This document shows positions 23,035 to 31,745 of a DNA stretch of 42,849 nucleotides, piece after piece (the stretch's first letter is position 1; every line of letters begins with the position of its first letter). Origin of the DNA: Leptolyngbya sp. FACHB-36 (GTDB lineage: Bacteria; Cyanobacteriota; Cyanobacteriia; Leptolyngbyales; Leptolyngbyaceae); the NCBI RefSeq assembly GCF_014695955.1, contig NZ_JACJPG010000459.1, positions 1-42,849 of the forward strand, given 5' to 3'. The position numbers and the translations under genes are program-made. The notes beneath the pieces are model-generated. The model searched no databases. It saw only the letters and a list, made by a program, of their open reading frames with translations, and had not been told where the DNA came from.

Positions 23035-24021
23035 ATGGATTTAGTTAAGCTTCAAGGGCTTCTAGATAACGCGGCGTTTGCCGTCTTGTTGGTCACAATG
23101 CTGGTGTATTGGGTAGGGGTAGCGTTTCCGCGCGTGCCTTTCCTGGCAAATTTGGGGACGACAGGCATGGCGATCGCCAATCTCTGCATCGCTGCCCTAC
23201 TAAGCGCTCGCTGGCTAGAAGCGGGCTACTTTCCGTTAAGCAATCTTTACGAGTCGCTGTTTTTCCTGACCTGGGGCATTACGGCAATCCACTTTGTTGC
23301 CGAAACCATGAGCCGCAGTCGCCTAGTGGGTGCAGCGACGGCTCCGATCGCGATGTCGATCGTGGCATTTGCTACCCTGACGCTACCTGATGATATGCAA
23401 GCTTCGGCTCCTCTGGTGCCTGCCCTAAAGTCGAATTGGCTAATGATGCACGTTAGCGTCATGATGCTGAGCTACGCGACGCTGATGGTGGGAGCGCTAC
23501 TGGCGATCGCGTTTTTGGTCGTCACCCGTGGGCAATCTGTGGAGTTGCGAGGTAGCTCCGTTGGGACAGGAGCCTATCGCGATCGCAGCTACACCCTCCA
23601 CGCAACCAGCGAGATTCCAGCCGCGTCGGCGAATGGTAACAGTGCTACGGCTGTCCTCACCGCTCCCGCAGTGACGCCGCTGCCTCTGTCTCCCCAGCGC
23701 CTCAGCCTAGCCGATACCCTCGACAACATCAGCTACCGCATCATTGGTTTGGGCTTTCCCCTGCTGACGATCGGCATCATTGCTGGAGCCGTCTGGGCAA
23801 ACGAAGCCTGGGGTTCCTACTGGAGTTGGGACCCGAAGGAAACTTGGGCACTGATTACGTGGCTTGTGTTTGCCGCGTATCTGCACGCCCGCATTACTAA
23901 AGGTTGGCAGGGTCGTCGCCCAGCGATTCTTGCGGCAACTGGGTTTGTCGTTGTTTGGGTCTGCTATCTCGGCGTGAATCTCCTAGGAAAAGGACTACAC
24001 AGCTACGGTTGGTTCCTTTAG
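23035..24021 (+). CDS. ccsA: Cytochrome c biogenesis protein CcsA (Ycf5; CcsB in some nomenclatures)
   Basis: The haem-handling membrane subunit of system II cytochrome c maturation, needed for cytochromes c6 and f. The 328 residues form about eight membrane helices. The WWD haem-binding motif is complete: [18 protein letters not shown] near residue 268. Conserved His residues flank it ([11 protein letters not shown] and [12 protein letters not shown]). A hydrophilic loop of about 60 residues (Ser/Ala/Thr-rich, about 165-225) separates helix groups. GAGAG precedes the ATG closely. Its partner Ccs1/ResB is not in the window. Confidence 0.96.
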   Translation: MDLVKLQGLLDNAAFAVLLVTMLVYWVGVAFPRVPFLANLGTTGMAIANLCIAALLSARWLEAGYFPLSNLYESLFFLTWGITAIHFVAETMSRSRLVGAATAPIAMSIVAFATLTLPDDMQASAPLVPALKSNWLMMHVSVMMLSYATLMVGALLAIAFLVVTRGQSVELRGSSVGTGAYRDRSYTLHATSEIPAASANGNSATAVLTAPAVTPLPLSPQRLSLADTLDNISYRIIGLGFPLLTIGIIAGAVWANEAWGSYWSWDPKETWALITWLVFAAYLHARITKGWQGRRPAILAATGFVVVWVCYLGVNLLGKGLHSYGWFL

Positions 24022-24042
24022 TTTCAATCGTTAAAAGTCACG

Positions 24043-24351
24043 ATGTCCAATCGCTGGGCGATACCTGGAAGGGTTTGCGAACTGTGTGAGCGCGATGTTG
24101 CTGCCTTAACTGAGCATCACCTCACTCCCCGTCAGAAAACCAAGCGCAAGCATCTCGATCCGGGACCGACGATCGCCCTCTGCCCTGCTTGCCATCGTCA
24201 AATCCAGGTTCTGTTTGACCACAACCGTCTCGCTCGTGACCTCAACACCGCAGAGGCGCTCAAGCGTGATCCGCAGATGCAAAAATTCCTTGCCTGGGTG
24301 AGCAAGCAAGACCCCAACAAGCGAGTGAAGGTCGATCGGAAACTAGCCTAG
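24043..24351 (+). CDS. HNH-type zinc-binding protein
   Basis: A 102-residue protein with the pattern CELC...LTEHHLTPR...CPACHRQIQVLF: two CxxC zinc knuckles and the His-rich core of an HNH nuclease fold. The catalytic-type His of the H-N-H triad is plausible in EHHLTP, and the last H would be in ACHRQI. Free-standing proteins like this are common in cyanobacteria; their substrate is unknown and nuclease activity is unproven. It starts 21 bases after ccsA, so it is probably co-transcribed with it. It converges on the GT2-GtrA gene. Confidence 0.85.
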   Translation: MSNRWAIPGRVCELCERDVAALTEHHLTPRQKTKRKHLDPGPTIALCPACHRQIQVLFDHNRLARDLNTAEALKRDPQMQKFLAWVSKQDPNKRVKVDRKLA

Positions 24352-24383
24352 GAAAGGTTAGGTAATGGGTTCAAACCTGATAC

Positions 24384-25634
24384 CTACTTCACCTCTGTTA
24401 CGCGCCAGCTCAGCTTCAGATTGATCCAAAAATTCCAAACGGTGACAATCGCGATCGCCAATAGGTTCGCCGCGTAGCGATTGATTCCTAATACATTGAA
24501 GAACAGATTCAACAGCAGCACGTTCAGAATCAAGCCCATCAAACAGACCAGATTGAACTTCAGGAATCGCTTCAGACGAGGTGTCCAGCCTCGTTGTCTC
24601 CGAGCAACGTCGCCAAACGTCCAGAGGTCGTTCCAGAAAAAGTTGTTGACGATCGCCGTCTCTGCTGCCAAAATCTTGCTGCGCGTCAGCGCCCACCCCA
24701 ACATTGACGGATCGCTGAGCAGAAATAGCATTGCCATATCGACAACGACACCGCTCAAGCCCACAACCCCGAAGCGGAGAAATCGTCCTGCTGGAAACCG
24801 CAAGCGCTGCCGCAGTTTACTGATGCGTCCGCGCGATCGCAGCTTTAGCAAATGCAAAATGTAATCTACATACTGCTTCCAGGTGACTTTGCTTTCGCCT
24901 TCTAGACGCTCTTGGAACACATAGCCCACTTCTGCCACATGGCGAATGTCGCCGCGACCCAGCACTTCGATCAATATCTTGTAGCCCATTGGACTCAGTT
25001 CACGATCGACGATCGCCCGTCGCCGCACCAAGAAATAGCCGCTCATCGGGTCCGTGACTCGACCCACCACATTGGGCAAAATCATCAATCCCAGCAATTG
25101 AGCGCCTCGCGATAGAATCCGTCGCGTAAAGCTCCAATTGCTAACGCCACCGTCCTCTACGTGGCGGCTGGCAACGACCAGATCGGCTCCTTTGTCGATC
25201 GCCTCTAGCAGCTTCAGCAGTGTTTCCGGCGGATGCTGTAAGTCGCCATCGATCACACCGAGGATCTGCCCCCGTGCCGCCTGCCAGCCGCGAATCACCG
25301 CTGTAGACAGCCCTCGCTCATGCTCCCGTCGCATTACTCGCAATTGGGGAAATTCCGCCGTGAGATCCTGTGCGACTCTCCAGGTTTCGTCCGGGCTGTC
25401 GTCATCCACAATAATTAGTTCGTAGTCGCCAGATGTTGCATCGTCCAGCAGAGCACAGAGCGTCCGGACTAGATGCTCCACATTTTCGCTTTCGTTGTAG
25501 GTAGGAACAACCAGCGACAAGTGAACAGTCTGCTCCTGCTCTAGCACAGAGCGATGGTAGCCTCTGCCCTCAAGGTTCGAGGAGAGTGGCGATACGGCAA
25601 GGGAGCCAGCGGGTGTGGATAACAGGGTATTCAC
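24384..25634 (-). CDS. Family 2 glycosyltransferase fused to a GtrA-like membrane domain
   Basis: Likely a polyprenyl-phosphate sugar synthase of the dolichol-phosphate-mannose synthase type. The N-terminal GT2 domain (about 40-270) shows SLVVPTYNESENVEHLV, IIVDDDSPDETW and VIDGDLQHPPE, the metal- and sugar-nucleotide-binding Asp motifs. The C-terminal 130 residues carry four hydrophobic helices typical of GtrA (FLRFGVVGLSGVVVDM...). The product would be a lipid-linked sugar flipped for cell-envelope glycans. The start is TTG 25637 or the adjoining GTG 25634; no ATG is available upstream of the GT2 domain. GTG is preferred. Confidence 0.92.
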   Translation of the reverse strand: MNTLLSTPAGSLAVSPLSSNLEGRGYHRSVLEQEQTVHLSLVVPTYNESENVEHLVRTLCALLDDATSGDYELIIVDDDSPDETWRVAQDLTAEFPQLRVMRREHERGLSTAVIRGWQAARGQILGVIDGDLQHPPETLLKLLEAIDKGADLVVASRHVEDGGVSNWSFTRRILSRGAQLLGLMILPNVVGRVTDPMSGYFLVRRRAIVDRELSPMGYKILIEVLGRGDIRHVAEVGYVFQERLEGESKVTWKQYVDYILHLLKLRSRGRISKLRQRLRFPAGRFLRFGVVGLSGVVVDMAMLFLLSDPSMLGWALTRSKILAAETAIVNNFFWNDLWTFGDVARRQRGWTPRLKRFLKFNLVCLMGLILNVLLLNLFFNVLGINRYAANLLAIAIVTVWNFWINLKLSWRVTEVK

Positions 25635-25815
25635 CAATTGACCAGCGTTGGGTAGGGGTTTCTCGATAGCTAGTGTTTCTGCTTCTGAATTTCTGCGCTA
25701 CGGTCTTAAGGCTAGATTGCGCTAACCAATCATACCGACAGCGCAACCATTCGCCCATCGGGGAGATCGCGTCACTCTGTGAAGCAATTTTAACAATACT
25801 ATGCTTCGCTCAATT

Positions 25816-25846
25816 AAACGTACCTGAGTAAAAACCAGGTACGTTT
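25816..25846. terminator. 11-bp hairpin upstream of the GT2-GtrA gene
   Basis: AAACGTACCTG-AGTAAAAAC-CAGGTACGTTT is a perfect 11-bp stem with a 9-base loop. It lies in the 480-base gap between two minus-strand genes. It could be a terminator for the gene at 26116 or an operator-like palindrome. The rest of the gap shows nothing I can name. Confidence 0.55.
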
Positions 25847-26054
25847 GTCCATTCAGCCCTGTTTCCCAAACTTCTTTGCTGGTGACACCAGGCTTTTTGG
25901 AAGCCCATACCCCATCAACCTACGAATTAGACAACATTTATTTAGTACACACAAGTTACTAGCACCAGGCTGCAATAGGCAGGCAACGCCATTCTTGGTG
26001 TAGCGTGCATTCAGCTAGGCAGCATTCTGGCAAGAATCGGTAGATAGACCAGAA

Positions 26055-26093
26055 CTCTAATCGCTAACAGCTATTAACAATTAGCGACTAGAG
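26055..26093 (-). terminator. Stem-loop after the secreted repeat protein gene
   Basis: CTCTAATCGCTAA (26055-26067) and TTAGCGACTAGAG (26081-26093) pair at 12 of 13 positions with a 13-base loop. It lies 23 bases downstream of the minus-strand gene ending at 26116. Confidence 0.6.
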
Positions 26094-26115
26094 AATATTC
26101 AACCTAAGTGACACT

Positions 26116-27162
26116 CTACTGTTGCAGCAGAGTTAGCGTTTTCTCGCTGGTCTGGCTGCCCCTTGTCGCATTGAGACTGACCTCGTACCGGGTTCCTGGA
26201 ACCGCAACAGTGGGTTTGAAGTTGAAACTGAAGTTGCCTTGAGCATCGGATTGGACCTGTTGGCTCAGAATGTCGCGATCGATACCAACAATGCCTATCA
26301 CCGACGTTCTCGCCTTCACGTTCACACTAATCGTGGTGTTGGGGGCGCTGCGTCCGGTCACCTGGACATTGCCGCTAACGCGAGTGTTGTTTTGCGGAGT
26401 CAGAATTTCTAGCGGCAGTTGCGCTGTGTTAGTCGTTGTGCCGCCGCCAGCAACGAGGTCGCGGTCCAGCCGAGCCCGAATCGTTTGATCCCCGGACTGC
26501 AAGCTTGCTGTCACCGTCGCGGCTCCTTGTCCAAAATAGTCTTGACGTCGCACGACGTATTGCCCTTCGTAGGTGCCGGGAGACACTTCTCGGAGAGGCT
26601 GGTTTAGCGCCACGCCCTCGATCGAGAACGTTGCCTTAGCATTGGGAGTTCCCGTCAGCGTAAAGTTCAGCTCGGTTCCTGGCTCAATCTGCTGCACGGG
26701 TTGAACCGTGAAGCGGCTGATCGAAGGAGTTTGCGACGTGCTCGTTGTGCTCGTCGTTCCGCTAGTCGTGTTGCCCGCTACGAGTGGCTCCTGCAATCGC
26801 ACACTTGTGATTTGCCCTCCACGAGTTAGATTTGCCCGCACGACCGTATTTTGAGACACCTGATCGCGGCTGCGAAGCGTGTAGCGTCCTTCGTACACGC
26901 CGGGTGCAACTTCCCGCATCGGTACGTTATTTACCAGAGTGCCGATCGTCAGCGTCGCGTTCGCATTCGGAGTTCCCTGAAGCCGGAATACGAGTTCGCT
27001 GCCAGGAGATGCCTGCTCGATCGGCTCGACGGTGAAGCTGTCGATTTGTGGAGCTTGTTGAGCCTGCAATCCTGAGGAGTTTGTTTGAGTTATCCCTGGT
27101 AGCGCTGCAACTGAACCCAGCAACACAACTGTCAGTGTAGTTGTTAAAAATTTGCTTGTCAT
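26116..27162 (-). CDS. Secreted protein with two tandem repeats and an Ig-like C-terminal domain
   Basis: A 348-residue exported protein without a name I recognise. Seen: a signal peptide (MTSKFLTTTLTVVLLGSVAALPG), two homologous beta-rich repeats at about 40-125 and 150-240, each with the pattern I(D/S).FTV.P(I/V).Q..PG(S/T)EL.F.L.GTPNA.AT..I and REV(A/S)PG.YEG.Y, then a domain starting PLEILTPQNNTRVSGNVQVTGRSAPNTTISV that resembles Ig-like surface repeats. Ser/Thr-rich linkers join the domains. It probably sits in the periplasm or on the surface, perhaps binding polymer. The repeats are about half identical, which suggests an old internal duplication. Confidence 0.85.
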   Translation of the reverse strand: MTSKFLTTTLTVVLLGSVAALPGITQTNSSGLQAQQAPQIDSFTVEPIEQASPGSELVFRLQGTPNANATLTIGTLVNNVPMREVAPGVYEGRYTLRSRDQVSQNTVVRANLTRGGQITSVRLQEPLVAGNTTSGTTSTTSTSQTPSISRFTVQPVQQIEPGTELNFTLTGTPNAKATFSIEGVALNQPLREVSPGTYEGQYVVRRQDYFGQGAATVTASLQSGDQTIRARLDRDLVAGGGTTTNTAQLPLEILTPQNNTRVSGNVQVTGRSAPNTTISVNVKARTSVIGIVGIDRDILSQQVQSDAQGNFSFNFKPTVAVPGTRYEVSLNATRGSQTSEKTLTLLQQ

Positions 27163-27336
27163 AGTTACCTCAAACTTAAATCAATTGAACACAATCGGTC
27201 CTTCACCAGTGCAACGTAACCTCTGGTTTCCGCCGTCTATCCTGTGTTGTAAACCGGACTCTACCGATCGGTGGATCCACTGGCTGTAAAAATCTGGTTT
27301 AACGACTGGCTAAATTGATTTCGAGCAGCACGATTT

Positions 27337-27455
27337 ATACCAACTCTCTAAATTCTAGCTACAGATCAAATCACTAAAATGTAGGCGGACTCCGGCTTCT
27401 GCAGTTTCGTAGCTTGCTTCTCGCGCAGCGAGTATTCCGAATTCCGAATTGGTAT
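27337..27455 (+). mobile_element. Miniature inverted-repeat element, copy 2
   Basis: A 119-bp segment from ATACCAACTCTCTAAATTC to ATTCCGAATTCCGAATTGGTAT. The left 60 bases and right 25 match the other two copies; the middle is longer here, with an extra GC-rich stretch around 27410-27430. No coding capacity. Confidence 0.68.
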
Positions 27456-27526
27456 TACTGCACCCACCTTTCACAAAAATCTGCAATTGGGCGATCGCCT
27501 TCGCGATCGCCGCTGAAAAAGAAGTC

Positions 27527-27629
27527 ATACCAGTTCTCTAAACTTCAGCTAAAGATCAAACGGCTGAAACGTTGATGAAATCCAGCTTTTGCAATTTTGA
27601 ATTGCGAACTCTGAATTCCGAATTGGTAT
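27527..27629 (+). mobile_element. Miniature inverted-repeat element, copy 3
   Basis: A 103-bp segment from ATACCAGTTCTCTAAACTTC to CTGAATTCCGAATTGGTAT, in the same orientation as copy 2. It shares GATCAAACGGCTGAAACGTTGA with copy 1 almost base for base. Its right end abuts the remnant of an aldo/keto reductase gene, which has no 5' part. Confidence 0.7.
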
Positions 27630-27630
27630 C

Positions 27631-27831
27631 ACTCCCAGCCAGCTAGCGCTGGCATGGCTGCTGGCTTAGGGTGATGATATTGTGGCGATTCCAGGCACCA
27701 AGCGCCGTGCCTATCTTGAAGAAGCTGTTGCGGCAACGGCTAGCACGCTGACCTTCGAAGACCTCCAGCGACTTGAAGAAGGGCACCGAGAGGCGCTGCG
27801 GCAGGAGAGCGCTGTGCGAATCAACGTATGA
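27631..27831 (+). pseudogene. Aldo/keto reductase remnant (C-terminal fragment)
   Basis: This frame reads [34 protein letters not shown] and ends at a TGA at 27829-27831. It is the C-terminal end of an aldo/keto reductase: [24 protein letters not shown] is the family's cofactor-binding strand. An in-frame TAG at 27667-27669 stands where the family has Gln (CAG), a one-base change. Everything upstream of 27631 is the miniature element, and neither the gap between elements nor the DNA before 27337 shows the missing NADPH-barrel part. The gene is therefore both truncated and interrupted. The last residues (EEGHREALRQESAVRINV) are atypical. Confidence 0.85.
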
Positions 27832-27867
27832 GTACCGTGCACCGCTAAACACCCTCTGCGGCAGTGT

Positions 27868-28746
27868 TTAGATGGAGCGCAGGTCTACAAGCATCTGTCG
27901 TAAGCCCTGCCGCCAATGTGGCGGATGCGTTCCAAGCAGGTCTGTCGTTTTTTGCAGCGACAGAACCGAGAATGCTGGACGACTGGCAGGTGTAGGGTAC
28001 TCCGCAGTTGTAATGGGCACAACACGATCGACCTTAAGCGGAAACCCTAACGATCGAGCTTCCTCGAAAATCGCGACGGCAAAGTCGTACCAACTAGCAA
28101 CGCCGCTGTTGGTGTAGTGGTAGGTACCTGCCGTTTCTGCAGACAGGTGAGGCGCGACGTCGGCGATCGCCTCTGCCAAATGCCGTGACCATGTAGGGGA
28201 GCCGATCTGATCGGCAACCACGCGGATTTCCTCACGCTCCGCGCCTAACCGCAGCATTGTCTTTACAAAGTTGCCGTGTCCCCGTGCTCCATAGACCCAG
28301 GCAGTCCGAAGAATCAGGTGCAGCGGACATGCAGCCCGAATGGCTTCCTCGCCTGCCAGCTTCGATCGACCATAGGCGCCGAGTGGATTAGTCGCGTCAA
28401 TTTCTTGGTATGGAGAACTGCGGCGACCATCAAATACGTAGTCTGTAGAAATGTGAATAAGTCCGGCTCCGACTTGCTCCGCTGCGATCGCCAGCATTCC
28501 CGGAGCGGTTCCGTTCACCGCTATTGCTGCATCGGGTTCGCTCTCTGCTTTGTCTACAGCAGTGTAAGCAGCCGAGTTAATCACAAGCTGAGGATGAAGT
28601 TCTTCAATAATTTGATGAATAGAGTCGGGTTGCTCAAAATTTACCTGGTCTCGCCCGACGCAGATTACATCGCCTACAGCCGCCAGTGTGTGCTGCAACT
28701 CTTGTCCGACCTGTCCGGTTACGCCAAGCAGTAGGATTCGTTTCAT
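27868..28746 (-). CDS. rfbD: dTDP-4-dehydrorhamnose reductase
   Basis: The last step of dTDP-L-rhamnose synthesis. The 292-residue protein has the Rossmann motif LLLGVTGQVGQEL (residues 4-16), the strand PQLVINSAAYTAVDKAE, the catalytic Thr/Tyr/Lys set in HISTDYVFDG and NPLGAYGRSKLAGE, and LRTAWVYGARGHNF-like sequence. It is complete. The rfbA, B and C genes are not in this window. It lies downstream of glycosyltransferase genes on the same strand, after a 200-base gap, which suits rhamnose incorporation into a surface polysaccharide. Confidence 0.95.
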   Translation of the reverse strand: MKRILLLGVTGQVGQELQHTLAAVGDVICVGRDQVNFEQPDSIHQIIEELHPQLVINSAAYTAVDKAESEPDAAIAVNGTAPGMLAIAAEQVGAGLIHISTDYVFDGRRSSPYQEIDATNPLGAYGRSKLAGEEAIRAACPLHLILRTAWVYGARGHGNFVKTMLRLGAEREEIRVVADQIGSPTWSRHLAEAIADVAPHLSAETAGTYHYTNSGVASWYDFAVAIFEEARSLGFPLKVDRVVPITTAEYPTPASRPAFSVLSLQKTTDLLGTHPPHWRQGLRQMLVDLRSI

Positions 28747-28946
28747 TGTGAGAAGGTCGCGATAAGGTTTGAGTCTGATTTTAAGATGCCTCGTTTGCGC
28801 GCCTGTCTCACTATAGTCATGAAATTAATTGATGTTCCTGTACTCATTGTTAACGAGTTGCACCAGAAATCCACCAATCTCGCTTGAACCCATTTGTTAA
28901 TAGATTGAACCGGAAAAGCTTATCGAACAACCGTTCAAGAAAGCGA

Positions 28947-29894
28947 TTAGTCCAGCACCAGGTGAACAGGTCTTTTAGGCACATTGCACACATCGTAGCT
29001 AACAGCAGCTAAGAGCGATTGAAACCCTAGAATAATTGGTAGCGACGCTAACATAACGGTGCCGCTGGTTGCTGGAATACCTGTCTGATTACTGGTGTAC
29101 CAGTGGTAGATACCAAATAATGCACCGATCGTCATCAGAAATAGTCCAACAAGTAATTCTACTGAGCCAACGTTGAAATCTCTTAGAAAATAGCTGTAAA
29201 AAATTCGTTTAAAAAAGCGATTAACGTACTTTCCCGGAAACTCTGCAAGAACGCGATTGATTCGTAAACTACTCACTTCGTCCTCGTACTTCGCCTTCAT
29301 TGGCATATCGCAAACAACCGCACGGACGATGCTCAGGCGAAACAGCAAATCGCTCTCAAAAAAGTATCGTTTGTCGATCTTATGCAGCGGCAGCATTCTG
29401 AGAATTTTGGCGTGAACTGCTGTGTAACCATTGGTTGGGTCCATGATATCCCAATAGCCTGTACACGCTTTACTAATAAACGACAATGCCGCATTGCCAA
29501 TCAGCCGAATCAGTGGCATGGACTCTAATAGCTGGAGGTCAAAAAACCGATTCCCTTTAACGTAATCAGCTTTGCCATTCAAAATCGGAATCACAAATTT
29601 CGGCAGCAGTGATGGGTCCATTTGACCATCGCCATCGAGCTTGACGATGACTGTTGCTCCATCGTCGATCGCTTTCACGTAGCCAGAGAGTACAGCCCCG
29701 CCAACTCCCTGATTTTCTGCATGAAAAATGACCGTCAGACGAGGATCGCAGCAACATTCTTTGACGTATAGCCCAGTTCTTTCTGGACAGGCATCATCAA
29801 CAACATAAATTCGATCAACATCTTGACCAATTTGAGCGAGCAACGGCAGAATAAACGCTTTGGTTCTATAACAGGGAATGACAACAGCAATCAT
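28947..29894 (-). CDS. Family 2 glycosyltransferase with C-terminal membrane helices
   Basis: A 315-residue membrane-tethered GT2, probably making a polyprenyl-linked sugar or extending a glycan. Seen: AVVIPCYRTKAFI, IYVVDDACPERT and the DxD-like VKLDGDGQMDPSLL, followed by FFESDLLFRL. Two hydrophobic helices lie near the C-terminus (VELLVGLFLMTIGALFGIY and GTVMLASLPIILGFQSLLAAVSYD). The gene is 18 bases downstream of the multipass membrane protein, so the two are almost surely co-transcribed. Composition is slightly AT-rich. Confidence 0.92.
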   Translation of the reverse strand: MIAVVIPCYRTKAFILPLLAQIGQDVDRIYVVDDACPERTGLYVKECCCDPRLTVIFHAENQGVGGAVLSGYVKAIDDGATVIVKLDGDGQMDPSLLPKFVIPILNGKADYVKGNRFFDLQLLESMPLIRLIGNAALSFISKACTGYWDIMDPTNGYTAVHAKILRMLPLHKIDKRYFFESDLLFRLSIVRAVVCDMPMKAKYEDEVSSLRINRVLAEFPGKYVNRFFKRIFYSYFLRDFNVGSVELLVGLFLMTIGALFGIYHWYTSNQTGIPATSGTVMLASLPIILGFQSLLAAVSYDVCNVPKRPVHLVLD

Positions 29895-29912
29895 GCAACC
29901 AAACTCTTACAG

Positions 29913-31652
29913 CTAGCGAGATTTGAAGGCGTCGATCGGGACTCCAACAGCATCCTCATGTAGTAACCTAGGCTGGCGTTCTGGAATAAGATTAATGTGG
30001 GCGTAGCGGTTAAAGATTCGCTGAAACTCTGTCTCAGGCAGTTCAGGAAATATCTTTCTAAAAAAGCCTAAATGAGGAGTTGGTAACACGTGAGAAATCG
30101 ATCGATAGCCCCAACCATTTAGGATTGCTCCAGGAAACCCTTCAACCGCAAGTAGGCGATTGGACTGCTCTGCCGCTTTCGCATCCAGGGATAAAGTAAC
30201 ACTCGTTTGTGGACGATTAAAAACTAGCCATGCGGACTGCACAGGATTGAAAGAGCCAAATGCCAGAAAACCACAAAACAATGCAGCAACAAGCAGCGCA
30301 GTGTTGCGCTGCTCAACGGTGATTCGTTTGGCAAAAACAGCTAGTAGCAGTATCGGTAGAAGTATGACTAAATCCAGTTGATCCACATACGATCTCATCG
30401 CTTTGTAAAGTACCCAACTCAGCACCGTCATGCCAACAAAGATGCTGACTCTTACTAGAGTTACTTTAATGCCCAGTTTCTGTGCCAGAAAAGCAACCAG
30501 CAGCAGCAGCAGCAATCCGGCTGCAAAAAACATCCGGACGGGAGGAATTCGATTCCACAGAAGCAGTGCCCCAACCCAAGATGGCAATGGCAGCAGTATC
30601 CAAGCCCAGGTTGCAAGAATGCCACCCGTAACTATGAATACGCCTCGTTTGAAGCTGAAACCGGACTCTTGCCACTTTCCATAGTCCAGAAACACCAGCA
30701 CCGCCAGCGTGTAAAACGCACCGATCGTGCTGATTTCACAAATATTTCTTCCAATTAAAGAATCGTGGTTGTAAATCTGGGAGACTGGCAGAAACTGGGA
30801 GATCCACTGCTCAAAAACAACACTTCCCCCACTGCTAACTCGCTGACCCGGATAGACCGTGCTGGCAGTTGCCAAAAGATAGTCACGGAGATAAAAAATC
30901 ACTGTACCCACGCTGGCAATTCCAGTGATACCAAGCGCGACTAGAGTCTTCCCTTTTAGCTGATGCGGGTGAAACGCTAACAGAACAATGAATCCCACAA
31001 ATGCCAGCGAAATAAATAGGGGAGGATAAAAGACTGAAATCATCCAGCTAGTAGAAATCCAGTAAAAAAGTCCAAGCCTTAGCGGCAATGAAAAATTTTT
31101 AGTTAGAACAACAATAATCCAGGGAAAGAACGCGTACCCTGGTCCTAGAATCGTCCACCAATATTGCACGTATCCTGTAAAAAATAGAATAGCGGAGAGC
31201 AAAAGCGCGTGCAGTTTAGTGATACCGATCGTGCAAAATAACAAGTAATAGCCGATAATAAATATGGCAAAAATAATATAATGATGAAACGAAAATGCGT
31301 AGGCTGGATTGACTAGTCGATACAACCACAAATCAGGCTTAAACAGCAAGCCCCAATCCGCGATCGGCAGCGAAATGTAAATCCTTAAATCTTCGTTGTA
31401 GGGTGAGGTCTGGTTATAGCGCTGAAACTGATTATTTACAGTTGCCTGAGTTAATGGTGTTGCAACTGTCCATTCATCGCTCCGAATTGGGCGGGGTTTG
31501 CCGTGCACCAGTTCTTTTTTGACACCAAATTGTTCTAGGACGATTGCATAAGAAGACGGCGACCATGCACCTGCAATATACACAATCCCGCCAGTGAATA
31601 GAAACACAACCAGTAGCGTCGTAAACCCTAACCGCCGCATTCGACTTAGCAT
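29913..31652 (-). CDS. Multipass membrane protein, probably in polysaccharide synthesis
   Basis: A 579-residue protein with a short cytoplasmic start, one helix (TLLVVFLFTGGIVYIAGAW), an extracytoplasmic segment with GKPRPIRSDEWTVATPL, then roughly ten more membrane helices and a soluble C-terminal tail of about 110 residues. The layout (early conserved R.DEW loop, many helices, soluble tail) resembles large membrane proteins found beside glycosyltransferases, such as lipid-sugar-dependent transferases or YfhO-like proteins. I cannot assign a family. It lies between two GT2 genes on the same strand. Confidence 0.8.
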   Translation of the reverse strand: MLSRMRRLGFTTLLVVFLFTGGIVYIAGAWSPSSYAIVLEQFGVKKELVHGKPRPIRSDEWTVATPLTQATVNNQFQRYNQTSPYNEDLRIYISLPIADWGLLFKPDLWLYRLVNPAYAFSFHHYIIFAIFIIGYYLLFCTIGITKLHALLLSAILFFTGYVQYWWTILGPGYAFFPWIIVVLTKNFSLPLRLGLFYWISTSWMISVFYPPLFISLAFVGFIVLLAFHPHQLKGKTLVALGITGIASVGTVIFYLRDYLLATASTVYPGQRVSSGGSVVFEQWISQFLPVSQIYNHDSLIGRNICEISTIGAFYTLAVLVFLDYGKWQESGFSFKRGVFIVTGGILATWAWILLPLPSWVGALLLWNRIPPVRMFFAAGLLLLLLVAFLAQKLGIKVTLVRVSIFVGMTVLSWVLYKAMRSYVDQLDLVILLPILLLAVFAKRITVEQRNTALLVAALFCGFLAFGSFNPVQSAWLVFNRPQTSVTLSLDAKAAEQSNRLLAVEGFPGAILNGWGYRSISHVLPTPHLGFFRKIFPELPETEFQRIFNRYAHINLIPERQPRLLHEDAVGVPIDAFKSR

Positions 31653-31745
31653 ACTATCCTCGATCGCCCAACAATCAGCGATATAGTACGGCGTTTTGTG
31701 CCCCGTTCCTAGTAGTTGATAGCAAATGCTTTGCTCGCGGCTAAG

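Noticed and set aside
13297-26093. AATAGCTATTAGC-like stems at 13297 and 26055 as a dispersed repeat family
   Set aside because: The shared words are short and AT-rich, the loops and flanks differ, and each is explained as a separate terminator hairpin.
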